From Bolinopsis microptera (Eukaryota; Ctenophora; Tentaculata; Lobata; Bolinopsidae), in contig NC_087079.1 of NCBI RefSeq assembly GCF_026151205.1, positions 12,452,635 to 12,516,634 of the forward strand: a DNA stretch of 64,000 nt, read 5' to 3'. The notes under the pieces were generated by a model. It worked only from the letters and a program-made list of their open reading frames with translations, was not told the origin of the DNA and did not search any database. Shown here piece after piece: positions 46,733 through 58,300 of the stretch. The position numbers and the translations under genes were made by a program. Within the stretch, counting starts at the first letter, position 1. Each line of letters begins with the position of its first letter.

Positions 46733-47772
46733 ATGGTTAATGTATATTCTACTGATCAAAACGAAAGGATGGAGCGTTTGGATCGGATAAGTAGCTTAGT
46801 TGGCAACTATTTGTTAAGAGGCTACAAGATGTTAGCTGATGAATGTGAGACCTGCCATACGGTTTTATTAGAGGTAATCTACATTAAAAAGAAACTAGAA
46901 AACATTTTAGGATGCAATTATTTTAGTGATGTTCTATTAATCTATTAATGCTTTTCATACAAAGTTACAACAAAATCTTCATGAATTTTTGTTTAACTGA
47001 GTAGTAGTACTCAATAAATGTAATAGATTTGTAGTTTTGTAATTAGTTTAAAACTAACTTAAAAGTCATTGCACGTTTGTTATATTGTCATTGAATAACT
47101 TTTAATTCAGAACAGAAGAAAGGAAACATACTGTGTTGGCTGCCAAGAGGTTGACCTAGTACCGGACAATGAACAGCCAGTTGTACAGGCCCCAGCCACC
47201 ACCACAGTTATCACTGATGTACCGGTGGGTACGACCAGAGAAGATCTATATGCCATGTTATCTCAACAAGCAGCAGAGAGGGAACAAAGAGAACTGAGAC
47301 GGACACCCTCACCTCCTCCCAGACTTGTTGCTGCTGCTCAAAGTTCTGTTACTCGTTCAGGTTGGAACATTGAACATGATGCATTGTAACTTGATTAGAT
47401 TTTGTCATTTTTTATGCATGCAGTTAGATTTCTTGCTGTTGGGTTTTATCATGCAATTATATGCACAGCACCTTTTATGGTTTGAGTGGGTCGAACATAT
47501 TTGATAGTTGGGGACGAAGTGAGAGTGTCCACTTAGTGTAATAAAATAAATAAAATTTGTTTATTTATGTTATTAAACATTTATTATTTTCAGGAACAAG
47601 AACAGAAGCAGTGCCCACTCAGGACAGCGATGCAGTTGACTTACGAATAATGCAGAGTATACGGACACTCTGCACTGCTATAGACAGCGCGGACCACAGT
47701 GGTTTAGCTAACAGCGCCCATTTGAAGGACTACTCAGAGGCCATATTAAACCTTAAGAATGCTCTGAAGTAA
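46733..47772 (+). CDS. ZNRD2: ZNRD2 (SSSCA1) zinc-ribbon protein
   Basis: Three exons, 46733-46873, 47111-47360 and 47594-47772, with GT-AG borders and matching phases, give 189 residues (human protein about 199). The N-terminal helix ERMERLDRISSLVGNYLLRG and YKMLADECETCHTVLL, joined to KETYCVGCQEVD, are diagnostic of the family. The zinc ribbon is Cys38, Cys41, Cys55 and Cys58. A proline/glutamine-rich linker and a C-terminal helix (YSEAILNLKNALK) follow. In vertebrates the protein is known as autoantigen p27 and binds chromosome- and telomere-related partners; its molecular role is not settled. The gene is compact and seems intact. The acceptor directly before the ATG implies an upstream leader exon or trans-splicing. 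Confidence 0.93.
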
Positions 47773-48465
47773 TTGAGTTATCGAAATTGCTGAAATGATA
47801 GGAAATGATTTTATTTGATAATTTATATCTGTAAAAAATGATATTATTTTATAACTTATATATTTTTGACAGATGGTAAATCGTATAACTTATGTTGAAA
47901 TTCGAGGAAGATCTGCGGATTTCAATTTTACCGTCCTCACCAGAGGATTAATGTTCATAATTTTCCATAATATCATTAATTAGTAAAATTTATACATACA
48001 GGTTGGCCCAGAAGTAACAGTCCACACGCACCCCTTGAATAACTCTTGAATTCCGTATCAGAAGTGTACAAACATTTCAGGGATTACATGGGTCAAGCTT
48101 ATATAGTACAGACAGATCCGTCTGAAAAAATCGATCTACCGACACTTAAGAAGCTTTCTAAGGATTTTTGACGTTTTTAAGTCCCCTTAGGTGCCCTCTA
48201 TGGCTGGCCACGTTTTCCAAACTTTTCCACGTGTCTTAAGGCCACTTTTTGCCACTTTTACCACTTTTTACCAACTTTATTGTTTGTCGAATATCTTTAG
48301 TTTTGAACATCGTAAAAGCTTGCAGATTAATCGAGGGTGTTTATCTTATCAAGAAAACAACAATTTCAAGAAAACAACAATTTTATTTAGTATCAATTAA
48401 AGCACACAAAAATATATTTCATATTATATATATAACTAGCACGAACTTTAGATCAGATATCTTAG
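47773..48465. other. Intergenic DNA with a possible mariner end
   Basis: At 47999 the sequence CAGGTTGGCCCAGAAGTAAC follows a TA and resembles a mariner-type terminal repeat. I could not find its inverted partner nearby, so it is at best a truncated copy. Nothing else is recognised. Confidence 0.35.
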
Positions 48466-48649
48466 GGGACTTGGAGTAGCAAGAGATTGACTAAAAGGTA
48501 TATAACTTTTACAAAGATACGTCGAGAAGAATCCAGGGTGATACAGGATCGGAGAGTGCAGACCAAAAGTTTACGCACCCACCTTTGCCTCCTGAGTTCT
48601 TGGTTGGGTAGAAATTTATGCAAACTTGGTCGTTTATACTCCAAGTCCC
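48466..48649. mobile_element. Small inverted-repeat element, about 184 bp
   Basis: Terminal inverted repeats GGGACTTGGAGTA at both ends. No coding frame and no certain target duplication. The region from here to 48929 has no gene. Confidence 0.55.
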
Positions 48650-48929
48650 TTTCTTAAAAGAAGTAGTATTAACTATGTCTAGAGTTAGCTTCGTTCAATA
48701 ATAACAATATCAATATAATCAATATCAATACCAGATAAACCTACCGAATAAATTATTAAATATCAATTAATTAATTCCGATAAAAAATTTTATAAATTTA
48801 GATATTTAACTTATCTAAAAACATTACAACAAATGTTTAAAAAGCGCCCAAAATCGATTTGAAAGATTTTCTGTCTATAGTACAATCATGATAGTAATAG
48901 TTAGTGTGTGCCGCTGCAATTAGATTTGA

Positions 48930-51256
48930 TTACTGCAATTTAAAATTGTTTGGAGTCCAAGTATCTTTTAAGTCAGCTGCCTGTGCTTGTATTAATAGTG
49001 CTTTGGTTCTCAGTTTTATCAAGCTAATGGACGTTTCTAAGCAATTGCTTGAAGTTAAAATTTTTTTATGAACAGCGTTCCAAAGCTTGGCTGCATTAAA
49101 CAAAAATGTATTTGATTTATTTAGGAGAATAACCATTAGACTCGTTGCACGGTTTGAAATGTTGATAGCCTCATAAAGGGAGTATGGGCAGTGGTACTTG
49201 ATAATCTTAGAGAATTCTAAAATACAGTGATATTTGTACAAGTTTTGAGCTGTAAGAATTTTTAATCTATTAAAAATGGGTTTTGTATGCTCCTTTTCAA
49301 AGTAAAACAAAGTATTTTAGTAAAACAAAGTATTTTATTTATTAGCAGTGCAATCAATTCATATGATATAATTATAAGAATATAATAGTATGTCACACCT
49401 ATTTAACTGTTACTTTTGAGTAGTCGTGCCTTGGCTAAATCTAACTAGGACCAGTGGTGTTGATTAACATTTAATAGGTGAGTCTTAGTGACACAAATTG
49501 AAAATTTTAAGAAAAGACGGATCAAAACACAGATCCAAGGACAAGGAGACCCCACTGCAGGACCATACATGCTATTGGCTTGTGCATGGCCCAAAAAGGT
49601 TCCAGTTGTCCAGGAAACTGTACGTAGCTGGTCAACTAGTTTTGAATTCAGACTAGGCTTGATTTGTTCTGGGGTTTCTAGAGGTAAGATTTGATGGTGC
49701 CAGGTTTGTTCAGGCGGACATGGAAATTATGCGATGGATATATAGGTATATAAAAATCATATCAATATAAAAATAGATCCAAAAATAGATCCAAAGATTC
49801 ACACGGCAGTCAGGGAACTTCCAGACAGGATGCTCTTGAAACAGGTATAATTAGCGCTTTTGTAATTAATTGTATGCAAGGGATGGGATGCTGATCAACT
49901 AAGCTGGTTCAATGCCCCAGCTATTTAGGGGGAGCCACTCAATTTCACGCCCAGGTGTTGTCAATTGCTGGGTTTCCAGTAACAAATCGAGACATGTTTA
50001 AGTACTAAGTTGGCTTTTTTGTATGTTGCTTCTCTAGATGGTCCTGATATGAAGATATTAGTGTCATCAGCATAAAGTACAAATTTCACCTCACTGTCTG
50101 AAAAGCAGTTTACTATATCGTTCATATACAATAGGAAGAGTAACGGCCCTAGAATTGACCCTTGTGGTACTCCAAATTTCACGTCCATTGTTTCTGATGG
50201 TACATCGTTATACATAACATACTGCTTTCTGTTAGTCAAATAGCTTTTTAGTAAGGTAAGTGCTGTGCCCCTAATACCGTAGGAATTTAATTTGCATAAA
50301 AGAATATCGTGATCAAGGGTGTCGAAGGCTTTGCTCAAGTCAATGAATATCCCTAGGACATGTTTATTGCTTGCCAGAGACTTAGTAACGGAGTCTATAG
50401 ATTTGTGTAGAGCATGGGTGGTAGAATGGCCTTTTCTAAATCCAAACTGTGAGTCTGTTAGTACACCTTTAGATGTGAAGAAATTATAGAGGCGTTTATA
50501 AATGACCTTCTCGAAGATCTTTCCAAATAAAGGTAATATTGATACAGGCCGATAATTTTCAATGCATTCCTTATTGTCTTTCTTGTAAATAGGAATAACT
50601 TTACCAGTTTTAAAAATACTTGGGAATGTACCACTTTGTATACATGTGTTGTAAAGCCTAGCCAAGGTACCAGCAATGAGCTTGGCCGGTTTTTTTACAA
50701 CAACTATAGGTATGTCACTCGCCTTACCATTTTGAAAATCTCTGATCACCTCTATAATTTCTTCTTCATTAGTTTCTTCCAGGTATATGGAGTCAGATAC
50801 CGAATTAGACATAAACTGAGCAAATGATTCTACTGGTTCCAGAGAAATACTATTGTTTGACAGTACATTTTTATTGAGATTACTTGCAAGAGATGTAAAA
50901 TATTCACAGAATTTGTTAGCAATTATTCGTCTGCAAGTAACTCTCTGGCCATCTATAACAAAATCGTCCTTACATCTAGACAAATTTTTGCCACGGAGTT
51001 CATTTATAATTTCCCAAGTCTTTTTTGAGTTCATGCTGTACTTCTCGAATTTTTGAGTATAGCACATAGCCTTTGCCATCTTTATTGAGCTCTCGAGAAA
51101 CTTGTCGAATTCCTTGTAGTAGATGTGCTTGTTTGGATCCCCATCAGGTAGTTTTAATGTACAAGTCTTCTTCCATTCGAAATACAACCTAGCTTTCTTG
51201 TCGATGGAGTTAATCAGGAGAAAAACTTTTGTAAAGGCAATTTTTACGTCAGACAA
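48930..51256 (-). pseudogene. CR1/Jockey-like LINE reverse transcriptase, internally replaced
   Basis: The 5' part, about 51256-49985, runs from the linker (KTWEIINELRGKNLSR) through ENYRPVSILPLFGKIFEKV, DSQFGFRKGHSTTHAL, IFIDLSKAFDTLDHD, KFGVPQGSILGPLLFLLYMN and catalytic LYADDTN. The C-terminal part, 49310-48930 (FEKEHTKPIFNRLKILTAQN to TPNNFKLQ), follows after a gap. About 200 residues expected between them are missing; in their place is non-LINE DNA, including a copy of pentraxin-unit flank at 49302-49702. The endonuclease is absent (5' truncation near 51258). Confidence 0.8.
49302..49702 (+). repeat. Displaced fragment of the pentraxin unit 5' flank
   Basis: It matches 17819-18209 and its copy in unit 2, from GTAAAACAAAGTATTTTAG to TTGATGGTGCCA, with scattered differences. 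It is exactly the segment that unit 4 lacks (homology there stops near 42275). It sits outside PLD, inside a LINE. Confidence 0.75.
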
Positions 51257-51258
51257 TC

Positions 51259-52350
51259 AGTTAATTGGACATGAGAATTGGATCAATTAGCTAATGATGT
51301 TTGGCTCAAATGATCGGAATAGCTTAAAACACGGAGAAAAGTAGTTTTTAGAAAAACTTTGAAAAATTTCACTTACATTTTTTTTCGAGACATGGAAAAA
51401 TTTCGAAAATTCAAGATATATGCTTCTCATAAAACTTCGTGAATTTTTAGTTTCAAGAATACTTAAATCACCAATATTTGTAGTTGAAGTTCAGTAATTC
51501 TCGGCAGATTTTAATAACCAGGAATTACTAAGTGGAAAGGTCTGAAACTGAAAAACGTTAACCATAAGATATTAGAGTTTCATAACTAATTACAGTACAG
51601 CCTTATCGATTGTAGCTATACTGATCTGAGGTTTTCTCCCGAACACAATTTATAGAATTTCCATTCCCAAAGAAAAGGGGAAAATCAGTCTCAGCTTTTC
51701 AGGAGTGCAAATTTCATGAATTATGTTCGGTAGAATCCGTCAGATCAGTTTAGCTACAACTGCAAATAGATTGGATATTATATGTTATGCGATAAAAACT
51801 GACTATCAAAGAATACGATTAGCTACCTCCCTGTGACCACTGGCTTTCTAGTTTTTATACAATTATTAACCGTATTTCAAGATTTATTGAAGGGTTGCAT
51901 GTTCGCAGTTACTTCTGGGGGCCAAATGTTTTCACATTTTTATATAACTAGCAGGAACCCGTATAACCCTAAAATGGTGTCAAGACTCAAGAGACTAAAA
52001 TAATTATTACCTATTTAATTCGTGTTTTTGACACCACTTGGGGGTCCAAATTTTGGGCTCTAAAACTCCTATTCCTTGGCCAATTTTTTATTTTTTCATG
52101 CTGATTTGAAGGCCATTAAAACATTTGACCCAGTCAAAAAAGTTTCAGTTGTATATCTTTTACGGTTTTTGCGGAAAGTCGCGTTAAAGTTGATGCCGTG
52201 GTGTCAGTAAAATGGTACGGATAAACACATCCATATATATCGTCTCGCTTTATATATAGTAAGATATAATTATTTAATTCATATTATATGTCAGCTAGTA
52301 TTATCTTTTAAATTGTGGTACAGTGTTTGACATTATATTTTATACGAAGA
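51259..52350. other. Intergenic DNA with an imperfect inverted repeat
   Basis: About 43 bases at 51608-51652 (TGATCTGAGG, TTCTCCCGAACACAATT) recur inverted at 51720-51768 (GAATTATGTTCGGTAGAAT, TCAGATCAGTTTAGC). They may be the ends of a small old element. There is no gene. Confidence 0.4.
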
Positions 52351-55300
52351 ATGAAAGCTAAAGATGGGGTTTGGTTGGTGGTCTGCTTCTTTGTTATTCT
52401 GATTGGACCCTGTGAGAGCAGCAGAAGAAGATCCTCGCCTGTAATTAGTAGAAGAAGATCGTCACCATGTAAGCTTAATTTGAATAATTTGGAAAGTTTG
52501 TAGATTCGTCTATCGTCTTACTCTTTAATAATCCAATCATGTTTTTAAAGTCGTATTTCATGTGTTTTTACTGATTGTGCGAAAATATGGATTTATCTGA
52601 TTTAAATTATGTGAGATTTGGGGCGTACTATCGCAGAACTACTAGGCGACCAAGTTTCCAAATAGTGAAATGTGAAGAGATTGTGGTACACTTCACAGTG
52701 AAATTTATATTTTATTTCTCCACTAGAATTTTGTATTACATATTTAAATTCAAATTTTACAGAGTACAGCAATAAATGAATATAAAATAGAATCGTTCAA
52801 AATAATGCCCGGCCATCTGTAAAATAAGATGGGCACCCAAACAGGTAAACACATAGTGAACTATGTCCGCAATTACTTGGACCCAATACATGAAATTAAT
52901 CTAAATCCAAAAGTTTATGAAAAACAAAATAGAAAAAGTAAAATACGAACAGAATGTATTCATACAGAGATTAAACTCAGGTGTTAGACGGGACGGGAAC
53001 TGGTCGGTGTGGGGTGGATGGAGCTCATGTGATTGCAAGGAGGCGAATGCAGCTGAAGGTAGCCGGTTTAGTTCACGAAGTTGCAGTAGTCCTTCTCCGT
53101 CCTGCGGAGGATTTTCCTGCTCTGGATCCTCTACAAAGACCACGAGTTGTTCCAAAGACTGCACAGTTGGTCGGCAAATATATTTCGTTATTTTTATATA
53201 TACATAGGGGGGGGTGTCACGTCCGTCTATGTCCGCTTGTCTCATAGAATCCAAAAAGGACAGGACATAGGCGGACATAGGCGGACATAGACGGACATAG
53301 GCGGACATAGACGGACAAAGGCGGACATTAATGGACACCTAAATTGCTAAATAAAATGTTCATTTTTTGCTGTTATAGGGGGATCATGTTTTTTGTCCGT
53401 TCGGTACCCTATATTTTCAAAACGGACAAAAAATAGAGCGGACAAAAATGGACAAAAACGGACAAAAATGGAAATAACATTTAGATGCTTCCTCCTCCTA
53501 CTCTTCCTTCTCCTCCCCCTGGGACTTCCTCATCAGTCCTCAACAGTCCTTCTCCTCCCCAGTCCTCCTCCTCCTCCTGGGTCCTCCTCCTCCTGTTTGT
53601 AGCCGTTTGGTAATGGCTACATGTATCGATCAGACTACCGTTATAGTGCACGTTCCATAATATGTAACCGTGATAACTGTGCCAACGACAGGCATTTCAA
53701 ATGCGATTAAAGTGCTGCATATGGTAGTAGACCTGAAGACAGTGGAACTATCCCGAAAGTTAAATATCCGAGCAGCTTTCATGGAACAAATTAGTCGTTC
53801 GATTTGTACAGGCCAATCCGAGGTTTGCCAAATGGTTTGTCACAGTTAGCAGACGAATAGAAATGCACTCTGGAAGTTTAGCGTTATAATTGAGTGCGGT
53901 TATTTAAACAGTGTTTTGTATTATTATTAACAGAGTTGGTCGGTGTTGAACACCTTTGCATCGCCTTCTCGCTCTCTGACAAAGTTCTGATATTTTGGTG
54001 TCTTTATTGTCCACAACCAACATCTAAAGTGAACAAAGTATTGTCCATCTGAATACTATAAAAAGACCCAAAGTATGGACTCCATCTTCCTATATCAGAA
54101 CCCCAGCTACCTCTCGTGCCTTGTAACAACACCCGAAGCTCCGGACTTTCAATCAGTTACAATGGCGCGAACTACAGGGAACCTACTGCGGAGGAAGTCG
54201 CCTAATTGAGCCCTACCGCTCTGGTTGACGTCCCGCACGCAGTTGACGAGGAACCTTGAAGTAAACTGACTGGAGTTCTGAGAGCTGCCTGGTGACGACT
54301 GGTATGCTGTGCTGTCGGAGAGGAAAAGAATTGGAAAATTGTCGGAGAGTCGGGAAAGGCACCATGAAGACCCGAAAACTAGTAGGGTAACAAGACGAGT
54401 CTTGTTTCGTTGTAAAACTGGAAAAGGCTTGATGATCGACACAGCACCGAGAAGATGATCAAGTAGATGACGGAGTGGTTGCTGAAGTGGATACCTGTCT
54501 CGATGTACAACTGGTAGGACACGGGCCAACCCTATCAGTTCAGTATTTATGTGCACGAGGCATTTCGACGATATGGGAGGACATCTCACGACGGCGTATG
54601 GGAACCTCGATCCCGGAGAGAGAAGAGAAGATTAAGTGATGCCGTTCGAGGAAGAACGCAGACTGAGATGGAGAATCTCGGTAAGATCGAGTCACAGATG
54701 AAGAAGAATCCTAAAAATTAAATCGTCGGAGTGAGATTGTTCGAGTTGAAGCTGGACAAAACTCTTCAGACTCTATGAGAGAGTCAAATCGACCGCTGGA
54801 AAAGTTGGAAGGTTTTCCGAGTTCAGCAACGTTCAACGTTTGGACGCTTCGGAGTTATAATGTTTGACGTCACGTGAAATGCATATATAATTATGGACTG
54901 CAGAATATGGAACAATATCAAGCGTGTGTTTTATGTGTGTGAGATTGAACAATTGTGATTGTGTAATATTGTTTATAAAAATTGATTTAAGGAATCCGTT
55001 TGGAAAGTAGGGCCCGGTGATGTCTCGAGGGAGAGACAGGGTGAGGTGTAGCCGGTAGTGGATACGGCTACCCAGTAAGCACAGTTCATAGGTAATATAA
55101 GTAGTTCATATGATCTCAGGAGGAAGACAGGGTAGATTGTAGCCGTTTGGTAATGGCTACATGTATCGATCAGACTACCGTTATAGTGCACGTTCCATAA
55201 TATGTAACCGTGATAACTGTGCCAACGACAGGCATTTCAAATGCGATTAAAGTGCTGCATATGGTAGTAGACCTGAAGACAGTGGAACTATCCCGAAAGT

Positions 55301-58300
55301 TAAATATCCGAGCAGCTTTCATGGAACAAATTAGTCGTTCGATTTGTACAGGCCAATCCGAGGTTTGCCAAATGGTTTGTCACAGTTAGCAGACGAATAG
55401 AAATGCACTCTGGAAGTTTAGCGTTATAATTGAGTGCGGTTATTTAAACAGTGTTTTGTATTATTATTAACAGAGTTGGTCGGTGTTGAACACCTTTGCA
55501 TCGCCTTCTCGCTCTCTGACAAAGTTCTGATATTTTGGTGTCTTTATTGTCCACAACCAACATCTAAAGTGAACAAAGTATTGTCCATCTGAATACTATA
55601 AAAAGACCCAAAGTATGGACTCCATCTTCCTATATCAGAACCCCAGCTACCTCTCGTGCCTTGTAACAACACCCGAAGCTCCGGACTTTCAATCAGTTAC
55701 ATGTTCATCCTCCTCCTCTTCCTCCTCAGTCCTCAGTCCTCCTCCTCATCCTTCTCCTCAGTCCTCCATCCTCCTCCTCAGTCCTCCCCCAGTCTCCCTC
55801 CTCCTCCTCCTATTCAGTCCTCCTCCTCCTCCTCCTTCTCAGTCCTCCATCCTCCTCCTCAGTCCTCCCCCAGTCCCCCTCCTCCTCCTCCTATTCAGTC
55901 CTCCTCCTCCTCCTTCTCAGTCCTCCTGAGTCCTCCTCCTCCTCCTGAGTCCTCCTCCTCCTCCTCCTCTTCCCTCTCAGTCATCCTCCTCAGCCATCCT
56001 CCTCAGTCCTCCTCAGTCCTCCTCCTCCTGGGTCTTCCTCCTCCTCTCCATCCTCCTCCTCTTCCTCCTCGGTCCTCAGTCCTCCTCCTCCTGGGTCCTC
56101 CTCCTCATCCTTCTCATCAATTCTCCTCCTCCCCAGTCCTCTCCCAGTCCCCCTCCTTCTCCTCCTCCTATTCAGTCCTCCTCCTCCTCCTCCTCAGTTC
56201 TCCTGAGTCCTCCTCCTGAGTCCTCCTCCTCTTCATTCTGAGTCCTCCTCCTGAGTCCTCCTCCTCCTCCCTCTCAGTCATCCTCCTCAGCCATCCTCCC
56301 CAGCCATCCTCCTCAGCCATCCTCCTCAGTACTCCTCAGTCCTCCTCCTTCTCAGTCATCGTCAGTCCTCCTCCTCAGTCCTCCTCAGTCCTCCTCCTCC
56401 TCCTGGGTCCTCCTCCTCCTCCTCCTGGGTCCTCCTGGGTCTTCCTGATCCTCCCCAGTCCTCTTCCTCCTCCCCTCCTCAGTCCTCCTCCTACTCGTCC
56501 TCAGTCCTCCTCATCAGTCCTCAACAGTTCTCCTCCTCCCCAGTCCTCCTCCTCCTCCTGGGGCCTTTTCCTGGGTCCTCCTCCTGGGTCCCCCTCCTCC
56601 TTGGTCCTCCTTCTCCTCCTCAGTCCTTCTCCTCCTCCTCCTCAGTCCTCTTCCTCCTCTTCCTCCTCCTCCTCCCTCTCAGTTATCCTCCTCAGCCATC
56701 CTCCTCAGTCCTCCTCCTTCTCAGTCCTCCTCAGTCCTCCTCCTGAGTCCTCCTCCTCCTCAGTCATCCTCCTCAGTTCTCCTCCTCCTCCTAGGTCCTC
56801 CTTCTGGGTCCTCCTCCTCCTGGGTCTTCCTGATCCTTCTCCTCCCTCTCAGTCATCCTCCTCAGTCATCCTCCTCAGTCATCCTCCTCAGCCATCCTCC
56901 TCAGCCATCCTCCTCAGCCATCCTTCTCAGCCATCCTGCTCAGTACTCTTCAGTACTCTTCAGTACTCTTCAGTACTCTTCAGTCCTCAAAATGTTTGTC
57001 CGCTAATGTCCACCAATGTCCGCTAATGTCCACCAATGTCCATCCAAGTCCGCCAATGTCCGTCCGGGTCCGCCAATGTCCGTCCGAGTCCGCCAATGTC
57101 CGTCCGAGTCCGCCAATGTCCGTCCGAGTCCGCCGATGTCCGTCCGTGTCCGCCAATGTCCCAAAAAACACGTCCGTTGTCTCATAGAATCCAAAAAGGA
57201 CAGGACATAGGCGGACATAGACGGACATGACACCCCCCCCCCCCCCCCCCCCCTACATAATAACATCATCTTTTTATTCATGTAATTATCACCATTTCAT
57301 ATGTATATTCTAACACGGTTTTAGAATTTGTAACTTAAGACATTTTTTTTTTTTTTTGTCGATGGGCGCTCACTCTACCTCCCCGGGTTTGCGGGGAGGC
57401 TACGTCCGCCTTGTGGCTAACGTCTCTTGGAGCTCCTTTGGTTGCGGAGGTGTACCGAAAGCTCGGCTGGGATGGGGACTCGCTGATCCGGCACGAACCA
57501 AATGGACATAACATTGCTGTTATGACCCGGTGGAACGGCGATAACCCTAAGAGTATCTGCCATATGTTCCGTCATCGGGGGACTATCTGAGTCCATAGAA
57601 AGTCAACTGTCGAAACAGCCTCCCGGAAAATGGGTTTGATAATGCGAGAAACTACCACTTCCACTGTTATCTGGCTAACAGCTCCGCTAGGTGTTTCTCG
57701 ATATTTACTGTGCTTGATGTTTGTTGTTTTGCCATGATTTGTTTGGTCGCGCGCGCACCAGTTTGGTGATAAATTTGTGGCTTTCTTTACTATGTATGTC
57801 TTTGTCCGCGCGTTCCGTGTTTTCGGTAGACCCCTTTTGCCGTTCTCTCTGTTTATGTGACGAGCTATTGTACTGTTTTGGCATATTTATGGGTTTTAGG
57901 TACCATTTGTCCATGGCTGGGTCGTTTTGATATTCTACTGTCCGTAGCGGAAAGGAGCTTGCCGGGCTCCTGTCACAGGAGTCCTGTGTGAGTGAGGTGG
58001 AGTGGAGAGAGGCCAGGTATGTGCTGGTATTTGATCTGATCCAGCCAGACGACGTTTAGCCTGGGCCTGCCGGACAATGAGGGGCAGTTACCATCCCCAA
58101 CCAACGTGGAGGTCACTCTGCCCATATCCAAAAAATTTTTAATTTCCTACATTCTCAATTTGTTCGTTTTATGTGGCCCGCTCGCTTCGCTCGCATAAAA
58201 AAGTCTTTGTATTCGCGCGGTTCAAAGATTTTTCATGGCGGATTCCAGATTCTTTTTTAGGGCCCGGAACGCTTTTTAATAGATAATCCTAGGTTACTTT

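Larger units (their letters stand above)
53207..57253. mobile_element. Inverted-repeat DNA element with TGTCCG subterminal repeats
   Basis: Flanked by TACATA on both sides (53201-53206 and 57254-57259). It begins G(8)TGTCACGTCCGTCTATG and ends CATAGACGGACATGACAC(20 or so), so the ends are inverted repeats of about 28 bases plus the homopolymer. Inside each end are arrays of TGTCCGCC/GGACATAGGC units and the stretch TCATAGAATCCAAAAAGGAC, which appears at both ends in the same orientation. There is no transposase. The central part is (TCC)n-rich and hosts an LTR element. A 6-base duplication and G-rich ends do not let me name a superfamily. Confidence 0.75.

Noticed and set aside
47999-48060. 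A second mariner-type MITE
   Set aside because: Only one end-like sequence is present; no inverted partner was found within several kb.
51259-52350. A gene between the LINE and the thrombospondin-repeat gene
   Set aside because: No frame with family resemblance or splice pattern was seen on either strand.
55615-57281. Ser/Pro/Leu-rich and Asp/Gly/His-rich frames
   Set aside because: They follow the TCC tract and the TGTCCG arrays of a mobile element.
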